Notes: a model not told the origin generated them from the letters alone. A DNA stretch of 64,000 nt from Siphonodentalium dalli (GCA_032622095.1 CP136061.1:136731587-136795586), one strand, 5' to 3'. Shown: positions 9,965 through 22,895, counted from the first letter of the stretch. Numbers and translations: made by a program.

Positions 9965-11004
9965 ACTCTCGAGCTCCAAATAAACGTGCAGACCCAAATA
10001 ATTGTGCAGGGGGGAACTTTCATTGAAAATTAATAAACGTGCAGACCCAAATAATAGTGCAGGGTGGGGAATTTCCAGCAAATGTTTATAAAGTTAACAG
10101 TGAGGACGTGAAATTTTTATATTTTATACATAACTCGGCAAGCTTTTTCTTCTCCGCAAGATTATATATTTATTTTTTTTTGACAAAAAGTGTCCGCCAT
10201 GTTTAAATTCTCAATGGGAAACAACAACAATTTTTACAGAAATCCCCTAAAGACAGTGCGTAAAGAGGCCCCGATATTTTATTCTACATCCATTTTTAAT
10301 TATAGACTAAGCTTCAAAACTATACACTTTCAATGATCCAAATATTTTATAAACCTCTCATAAAATTGTTGGATCATGGCAGTATTGAGTGTTTTATTGA
10401 GATCATTAAAACGAAAATATCTGGTGCCTAAATGGAGCCCCACACTGCCACAGTAAAAAATTCTGGTAAGCACGTGATGCGTCCCCCCCCAAATAATGAG
10501 ATAATCCTGATGAAAACGTGCTCAAACGTCATGGATACACGGTTTAATCGGAAACCGATGGGTCCACTTTTAAAGGCATGCGGGGAGGGGAAATGTGTAT
10601 TCTGGAAGAACATGGTGCGTCCCACTGATAATGAGATAATCCTAACAATCACGTGCGCGAAAGTAATGGATACTCGGCTTACTAGTCGGATGCGACCGCT
10701 TTCAAATGAATGTGGGGAGGTAAACACCTGGCTCACCCTGCTGTTTTCATTTTTGGGAATTCCTCTCAGGCGAGTGACGTATTGACTATAATAACTGTCA
10801 AACTGTTAACCTAAATTTGAAGTGAAAACATGTTTTACAGTGGTATAACTTTCACTTTGTTGATGAATTTGACGGTTCACTTTTGGTACAAATTAATTTA
10901 CTGAAAAATAAATAAACGTGCAGACCCAAATAAGCAGCGTACAGGGGGGAATTTTCCTCCTGAAATAATAAACGTGCATGCACATTTATTTGGAGCCCGA
11001 GAGT
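9965..11004. mobile_element. 1-kb inverted-repeat element (CTCCAAATAAACGTGCA family)
   Basis: The ends ACTCTCGAGCTCCAAATAAA and its near-complement (TTTATTTGGAGCCCGAGAGT, ending 11004) are inverted repeats of about 26 bp. The word ACGTGCAGACCCAAATAA is repeated inside at 9984, 10036 and 10917. The interior contains the repeat shared with 4440-4790 and a two-copy tandem block (10474-10735). No flanking duplication is obvious. Chance frames over the ends translate to a recurring YSRAPNKRA string, which is repeat-derived. Confidence 0.65.
10474..10735. repeat. Two-copy tandem repeat, unit ~135 bp
   Basis: ATGCGTCCC, AATGAGATAATCCT, AACGTGC, ATGGATAC, then GGGGAGG occur in order twice, starting near 10478 and 10614. 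The copies have diverged. Long frames exist on both strands here (102 and 117 codons) and appear accidental. Confidence 0.6.
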
Positions 11005-11511
11005 AGTTTGTCTTTGGCAGTCTACTATGGCAACCCTTTGCCATGGCCCGATTTGCATCAGCAAATGGCTTCAGCATTGCTGATTGCCATAGCCAATTAT
11101 GACGGCACCTTGAAACAGTGCCCGGAACTGTGCAGAAGTGCACGGAACTGCGCGGTACAAATAAAACAGATATTATGCGCGGCGGCAGGTGGGGTGAATT
11201 AAAACATTTATATAATTTGTGAAATATAGTAGAAAATATTCAGTTGCGATTTCTAATGTTTTTTATCGTTTTATTAGATAGAGTGTGTGGTAGAATATTC
11301 CGCGCACTATTTTGAGAAAGCTCAAGTGCGTAGTATCTTCTAGTCGAACACAAGACTAGTGGCAGTACAAAGACTGACACCACGGCCAGGTGTTAATTAT
11401 CTATGGCTTAAATATGTACTCTGTCTTTTTGGGAATTACACATTGAAATGAAAACATGGACTAATTGCGCGTGCATGGCTAAACTGTGTCTGGAAAAACC
11501 TGGTTACAAAT
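11005..11511. other. Gene-free stretch
   Basis: No exon is recognised. A small inverted motif, TTTGGCAGTCTACTATGGCA with CTGATTGCCATAGCC, lies at 11013-11095. The rest shows no clear repeat or gene. Confidence 0.3.
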
Positions 11512-11797
11512 AAAAAAATTAAACGACCCTTTCCTTGCGGAAGGTGAAGTTTAATTGTGATTCTATAGGATATCAAATGAGATATCACCACACGCATGCG
11601 CCAGTCACCATTTATAGCCAAAATTTGGAGTGTAAACTACACTACCAAGTTGAAAAACATAGAATTAGTTCCATCTCATGAAAAGCAGCTAGGGAGGGAG
11701 GGAGGCATTTGATATCCTCCAGTGACTATATATCTTATAGAATCACAATCAAACTTCGCCTTCCGCAAGGAAAGGCTCGTTTAATTTTTTAATTCTA
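11512..11797. repeat. Inverted repeat with 50-bp arms
   Basis: TTAAACGACCCTTTCCTTGC and the following bases to TGATTCTAT at about 11518-11567 are the reverse complement of 11745-11797 (ATAGAATCACAATCAAACTT … CCGCAAGGAAAGGCTCGTTT). About 180 bp separate the arms. The left arm runs on into GATATCAAATGAGATATCAC and CACACGCATGCGCC, a motif found inverted at 16226-16262. Confidence 0.75.
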
Positions 11798-14700
11798 TTA
11801 CGACATATGACGTCACTTCCGTCATATCAAATGAGACTTTTAAAGCTAACACGACAAATTTTTCAACCAGAATTCAACAGAACAAAGTTCATGGTATATT
11901 TTGCAATACATATGATGCAAAAACACGATAGTTGATAATAGGATTGTTACCAAATCTCACAAATGACCAAATGAACCGGTCTGGTGCAAAAGAACGTCAA
12001 TAGGATATTTAACGTGAATCACACCAAAAACAGCGGCACCCCGCACAATGTGAGCCTGAAACTTAGCAACAATAATCCCAGAGATGAGCAAAACAGCCCG
12101 AAAACATCTATACACAGACCATAGTACTACTATGAGTGACACCCGGTAAATGGGTCAAGCGGCTAATCGTACCGTACGTAACTCAGAAACAGGTCAGAAT
12201 TTCGACGAAGTCCTTGAAAACTACTAATTTAAGGTTCAATAACCACACAGCGATACGTCCTCAATAAACTTGAGCAATAAACTATGATACACCTGCAGTA
12301 GGCCAGATGCATATATAATCATCATGTATGAGGAAGATGTTCTGATCGATAACATATATACGTAAAGTGGACATGTACACTCAGTATTATCATCCATATT
12401 CACTGATGATGAAATTAACGCCAGAGAGATATATATATATATACAGGTATGGAATAATTCAGCCTGAACTCAAACCTTTGGAAAGGCTTTGAAGAAAAGC
12501 ATAAAAGGCATAACGCATCTCGGTCAGTAATACGTCAGAGATACTTGATAAAACTTATCTGGACATGATACATGATCAATGTGTTCCCCTGCATAGACAG
12601 GTGGAGAATTGAACAACCTGATTTTCCTTTAATACTCAAATCCACTCATAGCATGATACCACTATAGGGAAAGAGGGGAATCAATGCACCCCCTTTTTTT
12701 CTGGATAAAAATTGCCTACAGCATGTGAGAAACCAGTATAAAGTATACTTCTATATCTCCATCCAGAAAAACGAGGTTACATTGGCATGTAAAAATGCAT
12801 ATTAAGTGAAGGAATATGCAAGGTTGTATAGGAGCTAAGCAATGTACTGAATAGATATAGCATAAGAGCCTACTCAGTAGGTATAGTCATAACTAAAACA
12901 ATCATGTGAATGCGTCATTGCTTGTGTCCAATGAAGATACTCAAGTGGTGAGATACACTCACAAACACATTTTCGGATTGTGTCAACTTCGCATGACAAG
13001 AATCAAAGTGAAATTATTTTGATTCGGACAAATGTTGTAACATCTGAGTATCCAGTCAAAACCGCAGATCATCAGTGAATGTGTACGTTTGATGTGGATA
13101 CATGTAATGGGAAACATGAAACTATAGGTGATAGCACATCATGTACATAAAACCCATACTAAGCAAATTTTGTGGATTAAATTTGCTAAATGTCTGAAGT
13201 TTAAATTAGCTGTGAAAGCCCTAGGCACACATCTCACGATGAATGCTGAATTATCTACGTCAAATGCAACCAAAACCAAAATCATTTACGAGATTTAGTA
13301 TTTTCACCGCCAGAAAAGATAATTGGCTGACAGATCCAATGCAAACGTGAGTTTCAACGTCCCAAATATTTAGACTTCATAAAAGTCCATTATGTAATCA
13401 GGTTCTGTTCCTGAACAAACCGGGTAGATATAAATCTGCCATAGTCATGTCGCAAATTAAAACATACTATAAATACTTTTGACATATACATGCATGGTAA
13501 TATGGACAGAGCCAGTCATTGAATGCAGTGCAGAAAGCATGGTATAAATATATTCATCTGGGCAGGAAACTACACATTAAAACAAAAACTGATACACAGT
13601 GTAAGTACCGGTGTAGACGGTCGCATGTACTATGCTATGTCATATACATGCAAGTTAACTTGAAGTCAACTTAGTACTAGTAGAGATTCATGGTGAAGCC
13701 AAACCAATTGGCATCATTTACTCAGACATAACAGTCTGATAAAGTGACAATAACTAACAACCAAAATATGATTGTAGTTTCGCAATGTGGGTGACTCTGA
13801 AGTACCGTACCAAGACCAGGCGAAGAAGCCACAAATACTATTTAGTAATAGTGGAAAACAACTCAAGTTTCTGAAATTTTCAAAACAAAACCCAATAGCA
13901 TAAATCATAATTACCCGAAAGTAGATGGTACACACCAAACCACACATTGTCTATACTTCCTACAGAAAGTAAAACAGACATTTATCTTCTATGGTTTGTA
14001 ACATATGCAATTGTCATGCACTGTTAAGTTAACCGGTCGGAAAAAATCGTGCCCAAGCATGAGCTAATAAACACTGTATAATGATTAATCAGTCAGATAC
14101 AATTAGGTTTTATCTATATTAAGATATATAGTTAATTGATAACCAGTTATGGATTAGGTTGGTTTGACACTAGTAAGTCATTTTTCCCACCAACCAATAT
14201 GGAATAGAAAACCATTGAAACCAGATGTAAATAAAGATACATGCATCATACATGCGTGGTTATCATGATATCATCGGCATAAATTTGTCCCAGAACAAGC
14301 TGGTTAAACAGGTTAAACAACAGACCTGAGTATATAATGCATATGAAAAATACATAAAATGCATACTGTACAAGTATAAGTTGACTCTGTTGAGTTCATT
14401 CCAGTAATGAGTTGAGAACGGAACGTGTTTCAAGTTCAAATTGTCAGGATAAATATGACAGTATATGCTGCTATATGCTGCATCTAGCAGCATTGTACAT
14501 AGTGTTAGTGTACGTTTGACGATCATGCCATAAGGAGGCAAATATATTTAAACACGCTAAAACCCCCATCACCAAAAACTTGCTGCAGGTGAAAATGGTG
14601 AAGTGAGATCAGTGGTACAGAAGGACAGCATGACTGTTTTGCATATGTACATGTAGATATGCATGCATATATATTATGCAGATAGTACGAGCATAATGAT

Positions 14701-16225
14701 GTAGATGTCTATATCTACAAAGTCCAGACTTCAAAAGCTGAATCTCTCATAAAATGATTTTAAATCATTATGTTATATAAAACATAGACCTTCAATGAAT
14801 GCTTGAAACGTATTTTGTAATATACATGTAGTATAAAAACTAACATGTTCATTTGAACAAAATGTGTGACTGTGTACTACACAGCTCCAGTGAGCATATA
14901 TTTAATTCTTAATAAGTTTGTTCAACTGGGATTATCAATAACAGTCTCAAGAGTTGTGGGTAAAACAATAAAGCCCACATTGACAACTTATGATTGAGTG
15001 AAACAACATTGGAAAGAAAAACCATCACGGCTAAGTATTGTAATCTGGTTATCAACCACACGTGCTCGTCATGTTACATAACTTCGACCTATGACCTCTG
15101 GGTCTATAGATCTGTACGGAAACTAACGAGGTTTGCCGATTGGCACGGCCCGGTCACGCGTCGTGTGGTACATAACGCTACGAGACATGTGCGTAATTAT
15201 GATCCACAACGGAAACATAATGATTATTATATCATTCTCATCGTAGCCAGTAACTGTTGGATAAACAAATAACACGTCGTGTAATATAGGCGACAAAAGC
15301 CACGCACATTGATTCGTTCAATGTCTAACAGATTACACGCTTCGATGCGTCAACGATAGCTCTAGTTCCTACATGCACTTTAAGGAAAGGTCACTAACAA
15401 AGGTCAACTTCACGTTGACACATAGTCAGGCCCAATTAATAATTTCAGCAAGGAAATTATTATGCCATATTTCCTGGAACCTTTCCGCAAACACTGAGGG
15501 CATGGCCTATACAGCCATGTGCAAAAACGGCTGTCACGAGCTGACAACAAGTGACCCGATTATATTGAGTGCATTTTCCCTGTATAAAAATCATGGTCAA
15601 CAATTGACCTAACTCAGGCAATTTTGCAACAGCAATTATGTTGTTGGAATTTACCAAGACTTAGTGTCCACGGACAAAAAAAGCAATAAATTTGCATATT
15701 GAGATATACAGATAATCTATAATATACACAAAGACAATGGGAGTGAAAAAACACTCCACATATTCTGAACAGAAGGCATCCGCCATTCTGTTGCATATAA
15801 ACGGCAAACAAATCTCAAACCAGATTGCCAAAAATAACTAGTTTACCGAGACGTAGTCCCAAGTAAGTTATTTTAATTGTGTATATTTCGGTGGTAGACA
15901 AGTAACCACACGAAAACGACGAGCTATTCGCAACTCGAAACAGGACACAAAGAACATGCCACATCTTCTGAACAAAGGCCCGCCATTTTGTTGCAGAAAA
16001 CGGCCAGCAAATCTCAAACAATTTGCAGCCATCCAACACAATTGCCAAAATAACTAGCCAAGACGTTATTTTAATTGTGTACTGTTCTATTGTAGATAAA
16101 TAACCTACAATAAAATGTTTGTCGACGAGTTATACACAAATCGGAGACATTACATAAAGAAAGGTGATCAGACACGGACTATTATACGTCCGTCACACAC
16201 AAAATATTTGGGTGAAGTGATTGGC
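11798..16225. other. 4.4-kb quiet region bracketed by an inverted 45-bp motif
   Basis: TCTATTACGACATATGACGT and the following CATATCAAATGAGA at 11796-11838 have an inverted partner at 16244-16287. Between them I see no pearl-like arrays, hAT ends or convincing exons. Only a dinucleotide TA tract (12428-12441) and the tandem repeat at 15600-16080 stand out. Short frames (60-92 codons) lack any recognisable motif. This could be single-copy DNA with regulatory content upstream of CSTF3, or a large old element. Confidence 0.4.
15600..16080. repeat. ~215-bp tandem repeat, about two and a half copies
   Basis: Recurring in order are ACACAAAG, CACATATTCTGAACA or CACATCTTCTGAACA, GCCATTTTGTTGCA, AACGGC, CAAATCTCAAAC, then TTGCCAAAA and ATAACTAG with TTATTTTAATTGTGTA. 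Copies lie near 15720-15845 and 15945-16060, with a partial copy before. It is non-coding. Confidence 0.6.
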
Positions 16226-16290
16226 GCATGCGTGTGGTGATATCTCATTTGATATGATGGAAGCGACGTCATATGTCGTAATAGAATGGC
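16226..16290 (-). repeat. Terminal-type motif GGCGCATGCGTGTGGTGATA, inverted copy
   Basis: This reads GGCGCATGCGTGTGGTGATA, then a TCATTTGATATGATGGAAGC block and GACGTCATATGTCGTAATAG. It is the reverse complement of the left parts near 11570-11600 and 11796-11838 combined, so the full motif is about 65 bp. It looks like the terminal sequence of a MITE family. Confidence 0.6.
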
Positions 16291-17493
16291 TTTCAAGACA
16301 TATACATGTATGACAACCCACATAATATAGACCGACAATCATTTTCCAACAATTTTCTCCATACAATGAAAGATACATTGTAACTACCGGTATGCCAGTT
16401 CATGGACAATTAGTGATATTTATAGAGTTTGACAATTTAGTATCTAATTTTCAGTTTTGCTCCATTGAAAAATTGTTAATAAAAATTATATCAGTTTAGT
16501 TTAGAGTTCATTTTCAGTGGAGAAAATAGCAATCTTTACTGTATTGACCATACCATACTCCATATTCCAAAGCCACACAAGGCCTCGGCGGTGGGCAGTC
16601 TCACCCCTGTCAAGTACGTGGTCCTGCTAATATGCTATGATCCTGCTGAATTGCCATGATACAGGTAGGGCAAACTGATGCCGTTACGAAAAAGTGTTGA
16701 AGTGAATAACCATCTTGATTATGGTCGATTTTGAACAAAACATGTTTTGTAGTGTATAATGTAGAAATAAAACAAAATAAGCAACATATGGCGTGATTTT
16801 ATTTCATCATTTACTACTGCCTGGTGCCTGCTGTGCCTGGTGCATCAGCAACAGGTGATAATTAATTTTCCTCAGCATAATGGTAGCTTTTGTTGTTGAT
16901 TAATTACCAATGTGCCATCGCGGATTAGCTGGCATAGAATTCAGGGACGTTTGGCAGTAATATTTAATCATGCAAGGTTTCATAAAAGAGTGTCCTGATG
17001 ACAACATTGACATGATAAAATCGTGATCGGGCCTTCAAGAAAGGCTATTAAATATACCAGAACATGTAGCTCGATAAAAGGAGCAAGCAGATGTTCATTT
17101 TAAAATTATAAATTGCCTGCATAAGGAGAGAAAGTGAAAATGCCAAATATATTTATTTGTGATAAAACCTCATTTTCCAGTTTATTTGTTGACCCCCCTA
17201 CCTCCGCCGTGATAATTATGGAGAACTATGGTAATCGCACGTCCGTTCGTGTGTCCGTCCGATTCCTTGTCATTTTCGTGCTACATTAGCTGAATTCAGC
17301 TCCCCTAGCTATAGATTATACTCGCCAGTCAGTAAGTTTTATGCAACATGACAAAATTGGGAAAATGTGCATCAAAAACGCTTTACCGTTGGATAAAGGG
17401 CCCATGATAGAAATAAGTTTTCGGACTTTTACATGTACAGTATATTCCCAATGACTACTGGTATCCGAACATGTAGAAGTATACTGTGGTTTT
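16291..17493. other. Gene-free stretch upstream of a pearl-like fragment
   Basis: No exon is recognised, although the unseen first CSTF3 exon or promoter could lie anywhere between here and 21500. The region near 17240-17270 (CGTCCGTTCGTGTGTCCGTC) looks like the microsatellite of a decayed pearl-like element. Confidence 0.3.
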
Positions 17494-17745
17494 TATGTGT
17501 ACCCAAACCATAGTATGGTACACATAGTGTCAACATCTGGATTGACCACTCGTCGTTCGTCTGTCTGTGTCCATCTGTCTGTCCCTCTGTAGACACCTTA
17601 TGCATAACACAATAACCCAAACATTTTCTATCCGATCGGAACCAAATTTTGTATATGAGTTTCTCAGCCCAAAATACAGATCAATTTCGAATATGGGTTT
17701 GATCTGATTTTTTAATGGAGTTATGGCCCTTTTTCGGAACAAAAT
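17494..17745 (+). mobile_element. Pearl-like fragment, TATGTGTACC family
   Basis: The 5' hairpin ATGTGTACC…GGTACACAT (17495-17525) is followed by a GTCTGTCT-type microsatellite (17548-17587). One core unit follows, with ACCAAATTTTGTATATGAGT, ATACAGATCAATTTCGAATA and GGAGTTATGGCCCTTTTTCG. The 3' terminus is not recognisable. The same family starts at 45459. Confidence 0.65.
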
Positions 17746-19885
17746 TCACACTTAAAAAACAAATATATAGATATTTAGATTGAATTCTTTGTATTTAAAA
17801 AAAAATATCTTCTTTTTTTTTAATATTTAAATTGAATTTGTTTTTAATTTAATTTAGATTGAACTCCTTGCTCAATAAATTTTGTTGTTGTTTTTTTTTT
17901 AAAGTTATCAAAATTAACTTATGCTCTGTAGGAAGGCGCTTGAACATTTTCGTCTATGTAGTAATGAGGTTTATATCATTCTTGTTGATAACATCCAGCA
18001 GGGACCGACATAGCCAGTCGCCAGCACGCAATTGGCACGTATATTTGTTGTCCCGGCGCGTAAAAGTTTATTACAGGGATATAGTCTTGTGCGCGTGAAG
18101 TTTTTTGACTTTCGTAGTTTGCAACCAATGCCCATGGCATTGTAAAATGCTAAACAAAGCAAAGAAACGATGTCCAGATTAACCCAACTACAAGGCTAAA
18201 TGCGATGCTAGTAAAAACAAAGCAAATCAAGTTGGTGCCATTTGGTTTGATTATCCAGAAATTTGAGGATATTTGGCAGCATGCACTAAATGGGAAGTAA
18301 CTCTAAATTAACTAACATTATCAAACATTATTAAATACTTTCTTACGTACTCCAGGCCTTAAGATTTGATGAGAATCACTAAATCGATTCTCGTAATGAT
18401 TATTGTGAAACTTTTCAATTTTCAGTGCTTTATGACTAACTTGATTCAGCATTTGATTCTCGCAAATTAAATGTATTTTGAGCCCTGTACTCTCTTCAAA
18501 TTCACTGATGTTTCGTGATGTTACTGAATATATTTAGGCGGCAAAATTATCCGAGATCACCATTTTATAGTGTACAAATATATATTTAAACTTTGTATTG
18601 CCTTGTTCAATGGCGAAAAACGCGATCCATTACTGGTACCAGAAATTTTTTAATTTCTAACTATCAAAAGTTTGCACTCCTTCATAATGGGTAAAGATTG
18701 AGGGTCCAGATCCTGAATGCTTCCAGTTTGATAAAGCATTTTAGAAGTTGGTACACACTGGGGTACATGCAAAGAACAGGAAAGCATTGCTATAAAAAAA
18801 ACTATGAAAGAACACAAATCTGTAAATGTTAAGTTTATCTAATAATCAATCAGAGTGAGACTTTCTTTGTGTTGTTGTTTGAGTTAATGTATTAAATGAT
18901 TTCAGAGTTTATGTTTGTTTTGAATCATTAAAAATAAAATGCTGAAATTCTGGCTCTCAAATGTGAAATCTGGCTCCCAAATTTGCCATTTAGGCTTGTA
19001 AACTGGCTCCTGAAATCTTATAGCTTGGTCGGTCCCTGATCCAGGAAGAATTATCAGCGGTTTCATGCTGATCAAACCTTACTTAAATTTGTTGCTACCT
19101 TTGGGGAACATTGTATCCATTGACATGGTTTAACCCTTTCAATACTGGAGCTGTGCCAGTGCATTCTCTTATGCGAGTCTCCCTATTTGACCCATAAATT
19201 CCAATAATTTGTTTTATTATGTACATTTGTCTATAATAGTATATAACAGTATACCCTGTAATTCAAAATAAAAACTCTAAATTATGATTCTGATCATAGT
19301 AATTTACTGTCGCCAAGGGATGGATTAAACATCTGCCGATTCTGATCGGCCTCTCACGATCGGCCTCTCGTTTAATCACTGCCTCTTATAATTTCATTCT
19401 GGCTTTTCACTTTCAATTTGTATCTGTCCGCCCTTGTACCTGAATGTCATCCTGTCACCCCTTTACTGCTTCTACAGGAAACATCTATGGTCAGTGGGCT
19501 TGACATGATAAACCACCTCTTACATGTAGTTGCAGGGGGTAGGTGGGCATCCAGGTCCAACTGGTATGACCGATTACTGTTAAAACGATAAGTCGACTAA
19601 CAAACGTCGACGCCGATATCTCCCAATTTTGACTCTGTATTTTGGCATTGACTAATCGGAACATGGTATATACTTCCCATAATAAGAGTTAAAAGACTAT
19701 AATATAGGTAAAGGTAACATTGATCAAACACTTGTCGCAGACGTGACAGTGTTAAAAATGCAATGTAGTCAGCATGTTGAGAATGTAGCACACAAGTCGT
19801 GCACCAATCATAAGATAACTGGGACACCACATGCTCAAGTTCAATGACAATAGACATCAAACGGTGCCATTGCGACACTGTCTTG
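17746..19885. other. Gene-free stretch with minor repeats
   Basis: AT-rich and without a recognised exon. A TTGAACTCCTTGCTCAATAA word (17863) matches 22549-22562 and 55676-55690, so part of a shared repeat is present. CCCTTTCAATACTGGAGCTG with GTGCATTCTCTTATGCGAG at 19133-19185 is a fragment of the TTAA-type hairpin MITE family. A short inverted set around GCCGATTCTGATCGGCCTCT lies at 19335-19375, and a related ATGGGTTAAACATCTGCCGA word is seen at 47057. Confidence 0.4.
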
Positions 19886-20619
19886 TTATGCCCCCGACTT
19901 GAAGTCGGCGGGTATATAGTCGACGTCTCCGTCCGTCCGTACAAACATTTTGCATTATTGTTCAGCAACCGCTGGGCAGATTTAGCTGATATTTGGTATG
20001 GTGATAGAGCAGCATGGGGGAACAGCTACATGCATAGCGCGGGTTTCGTCCACCCATTTTCACCAGAGTTATGGCCCTTTTTTTACTTAGAAAATTCAAT
20101 TTATTCCGTCCGTACAAACATTTGGCATTATTGTTCAGCAACCGCTGGGCAGATTTAGCTGATATTTGGTATGGTGATAGAGCAGCATGGGGAAACAGCT
20201 ACATGCATAGCGCGGGTTTCGTCCACCCATTTTCACCAGAGTTATGGCCCTTTTTTACTTAGAAAATTCAATTTTTTTCTAGTTTTTTGGGTTTCCAAAT
20301 GATAGCATGAGCTTTGGTGGAACGTTTGCAAATCCCGTATTTTTGAGGATCAGTTATATGAAAGTACATGTCAAGTGCGAATTTGGGTATGATCTGATGA
20401 TTTTTGCCAGAGTTATGGCCCTTTTTTCAACTTAGAAAATTTGAATTTTTGCTTGTTATTTGGTTTCCGGATCGCTTGTTTTTGGGTTTCCGGAATTTCT
20501 AGTACGAACTTCTTTTGGAATGGTCATATAGACCTCCTCGGATATCCGCAGTTTCGTCCATGCTTAATCCGAATTGCTACGGTCGGGGGCAAATGCCACG
20601 CGACAGCGTACCTCTTGTT
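19886..20619 (+). mobile_element. Complete pearl-like element, GCCCCCGACTT family
   Basis: The 5' end is the hairpin CCGACTTGAAGTCGG behind GCCC, followed by GTCTCCGTCCGTCCGT. The core holds two almost identical ~171-bp units (from about 19929 and 20106) with TGATATTTGGTATGGTGATA and AGAGTTATGGCCCTTTTTT, plus one diverged unit. The 3' end, GTCGGGGGCAAATGCC then GACAGCGTACCTCTTGTT, complements the 5' CCCCCGAC. This is the clearest intact example in the window and codes for nothing. Confidence 0.8.
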
Positions 20620-21502
20620 GCAATGATTGACAGTTTGACGGAGGGAGATTGTCATATATAACATTACATCCTCAATTCCATATGCTATCCACTGTTATAA
20701 CTCATATATTTTCACTCAGTCATTCTCATGATTCATATCCAGATTTACCACAACACATTTTTCACATGTATATATTTTGGTATCGATTGATCAGTTTTGA
20801 AAAATAACCCCTCTATCATAAAGTTCTCAAAAGCATTACATTTTTGTTTATCTACTTACAAGACTTGGAGTCAATATTTCCTGCTGATGTTCATATTAAC
20901 ACACACTTCACCTGTATGGTATTTGGTTTTTGTTTGGTTGATTGGCGTAAGAAATATTATAAACCATGACCAACCATTTCATAGACACATACCATACCAG
21001 GTACTGTACCATGTGATAATAAAATATTTTTCACAAAATCATTCCAAACCAGATTAATGTTTCGTACAAGTGGATAGATTCTGGTTTTATGCCATGTAAC
21101 GTCTCTTTCCAGTAATCTACACTTTTTGTGAACAGTTACATATTCTGTTTTATTTAGGTTGTTGGTTTTGATTGTTGTAGTTTTTATGGCTGCAGGTATG
21201 GGTTAAACATTTGACGATTGTAATAATCCTCTTGTCTGGAAATTCTTTTTCAGACTCATGATGGGCAGTTGTTTTGAAATGTTTAATTTATGTTCGCCCT
21301 ATGAGTGATATGGTGAATGGAAAATACATGTAGGTCCCCCACATTTCTATTTTGAGTGAACGAAAGGCGAATGAAAAATTAACTCCACCAAAATTTTGAG
21401 CCATATGCCAGATGCAGGAAAATGTATTGTTGTCCAGAATTGTTTTAATTTGTATTGAAATGCCTTCTTAAATCATTATCTATCTCTTTTTAATTTTCTT
21501 AG
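20620..21502. other. Intron or upstream sequence before the first recognised CSTF3 exon
   Basis: No exon is recognised. It ends in the acceptor TTTTTAATTTTCTTAG of the first identified CSTF3 exon. Part of 20640-21010 (TCCTCAATTCCATATGCTAT, CACCTGTATGGTATTTGGTT, TTGATTGGCGTAAG) resembles the core of the TATGTGTACC pearl-like family at 45600-45850. Confidence 0.4.
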
Positions 21503-21598
21503 GGCTATGTGCCAGACAAAGTTGTGAAGGCAGAAAAGAGGATAACGAACCATCCCTACGACACGGAGGCATGGAGTGTGTTAGTGAGAGATGCACAG
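21503..21598 (+). CDS. CSTF3: CSTF3 (CstF-77) exon a
   Basis: Encodes 32 residues, GYVPDKVVKAEKRITNHPYD then TEAWSVLVRDAQ, the start of the HAT-repeat domain of CstF-77. The acceptor TTTTCTTAG|GG and donor CAG|GTAATT are good, and both borders are phase 0. CstF-77 is the scaffold of the nuclear cleavage stimulation factor. It dimerises through its HAT repeats, holds CstF-64 and CstF-50, and helps define the poly(A) site. The match to vertebrate CstF-77 (…YVPEKVKKAEKKL…PYDLDAW…) is clear. The preceding exon, with the start codon, was not found. The gene has six exons in this window and continues at both ends. Confidence 0.93.
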
Positions 21599-22698
21599 GT
21601 AATTAAGGCCATTAAAATAAATACCTGCGGCCAGATGGTAGCCCGTTTATATATGCCTGTGGGTATATGCGAGATGTAACTGTGGAAAAAAAAAACCAGC
21701 ATGCTTTTTGACAGTGTATTTAGCCATAATGTGTGTTCCTGTGGTTGGCCGTTACCTGGTGCCCTGTGTTATTGTTTTGAAGGATAATCATATTCGACTG
21801 GTGTTGTTAGATTGTAATTTGTTTAGAAGTTTTTGTGTCTTGTTGGGTCAGATTTTATGCTTGAACCATGTCTGAAATAGACACACTTTTTATACTAAAG
21901 TTTGTGCAACAGAAGGTGAAGAAATCGCACATCATGTGGGTTTGAGGGTTTTTAGAGACCAAATAATTCATTGTAAAGTTTTGTTGAAAATCTCCTGCAG
22001 CATATATTTACCATATGTGACTGCATCCCATTTGGGTTGATTGGGATGTCTTTCATGCAGTTATCACAAGCCATGCCTTGTTATTGCCCCCTGATATCTG
22101 CTATCTGCTGTTTTCTCTAAATTTCCATATCTTTTCCAACAAAATCCAATATTGACGCTTTCTTATCTTCAGTCCATCCTTTTGGCGTGGGGTGCCAAGC
22201 ATGGACGTGGTGGGGGTGGATTGTCCTGCTCCCAACTTTGGTCAAAATTGAGACAATCCACTCCCACACCACCCCCCCCCCCCCCCCCCCCCCCCCATCA
22301 TTATTTGCATTTTTTCCTACTTTTGGTAAAAAAAATTGGACTGTAGGATTTTGCAATTTTCATGTTTAGATTTCAAAATTTTCTTACACCTGACCGAATC
22401 ATAACTAGCTCAAACATGCTCCCTTTGGGAGCCTTTATTCAGCAGCATGCACTCCTTACAGAAATGGGCATGTGGCCCCTTTATGTGCTTTGTGCAGATA
22501 TTGATCTTTTAAACATTTTGATTTAATGTTATTTATTGTTTTTAGATAGAACTCCTTGCTCAATTTACCAAAAAAATATTTAATTTCTTAAATCAAATTT
22601 TATAGAAACTAACGCCGTTATAACATCTGCCAGTGTACCCCGAGTCACCACATCAATTATTTAATTTAAAATGTAATACAAGTTGAAAATATTTTCAG
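21599..22698. other. CSTF3 intron a-b, with poly-C tract
   Basis: A 1.1-kb intron between exons a and b. It holds a run of 25 C at 22272-22296 after CACACCAC. It also holds a fragment matching the 55676-55790 repeat (GAACTCCTTGCTCAATTT, GCCGTTATAACATCTGCCAG, near 22550-22660). Proline- or glycine-rich frames over the C run are artefacts. Confidence 0.7.
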
Positions 22699-22794
22699 AT
22701 GAAGACAGTGGTGGAGGCTAGGCCTGTATATGAACGACTGGTTGTACAATTTCCCAATGCTGGACGTTACTGGAAGATTTACATTGAGCACGAG
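22699..22794 (+). CDS. CSTF3: CSTF3 (CstF-77) exon b
   Basis: Encodes 32 residues, MKTVVEARPVYERLVVQFPN then AGRYWKIYIEHE, equivalent to the [20 protein letters not shown] region of vertebrate CstF-77. It covers the end of HAT repeat 1 and the start of repeat 2, with the characteristic aromatic W/Y spacing. The acceptor ATTTTCAG and donor GAG|GTAAAA are good. It is phase 0 at both ends and 96 nt long, like the exon before it, so skipping either exon would keep the frame. Confidence 0.93.
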
Positions 22795-22895
22795 GTAAAA
22801 TTGATACACATATTCCAGCAGTGGTTTAATTTAGTTCTTTGGTCACTGAACTGGGAATGAGTTTAGCAAGTGAGATCTACCGGTATTCGGATAAC

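Noticed and set aside
10428-10785. Overlapping frames of 102 and 117 codons on both strands
   Set aside because: Both lie on a two-copy non-coding tandem repeat; internal repetition and opposite strands argue against coding.
22117-22369. Glycine- or proline-rich small proteins over the poly-C tract
   Set aside because: Translations of a 25-base C run in an intron.
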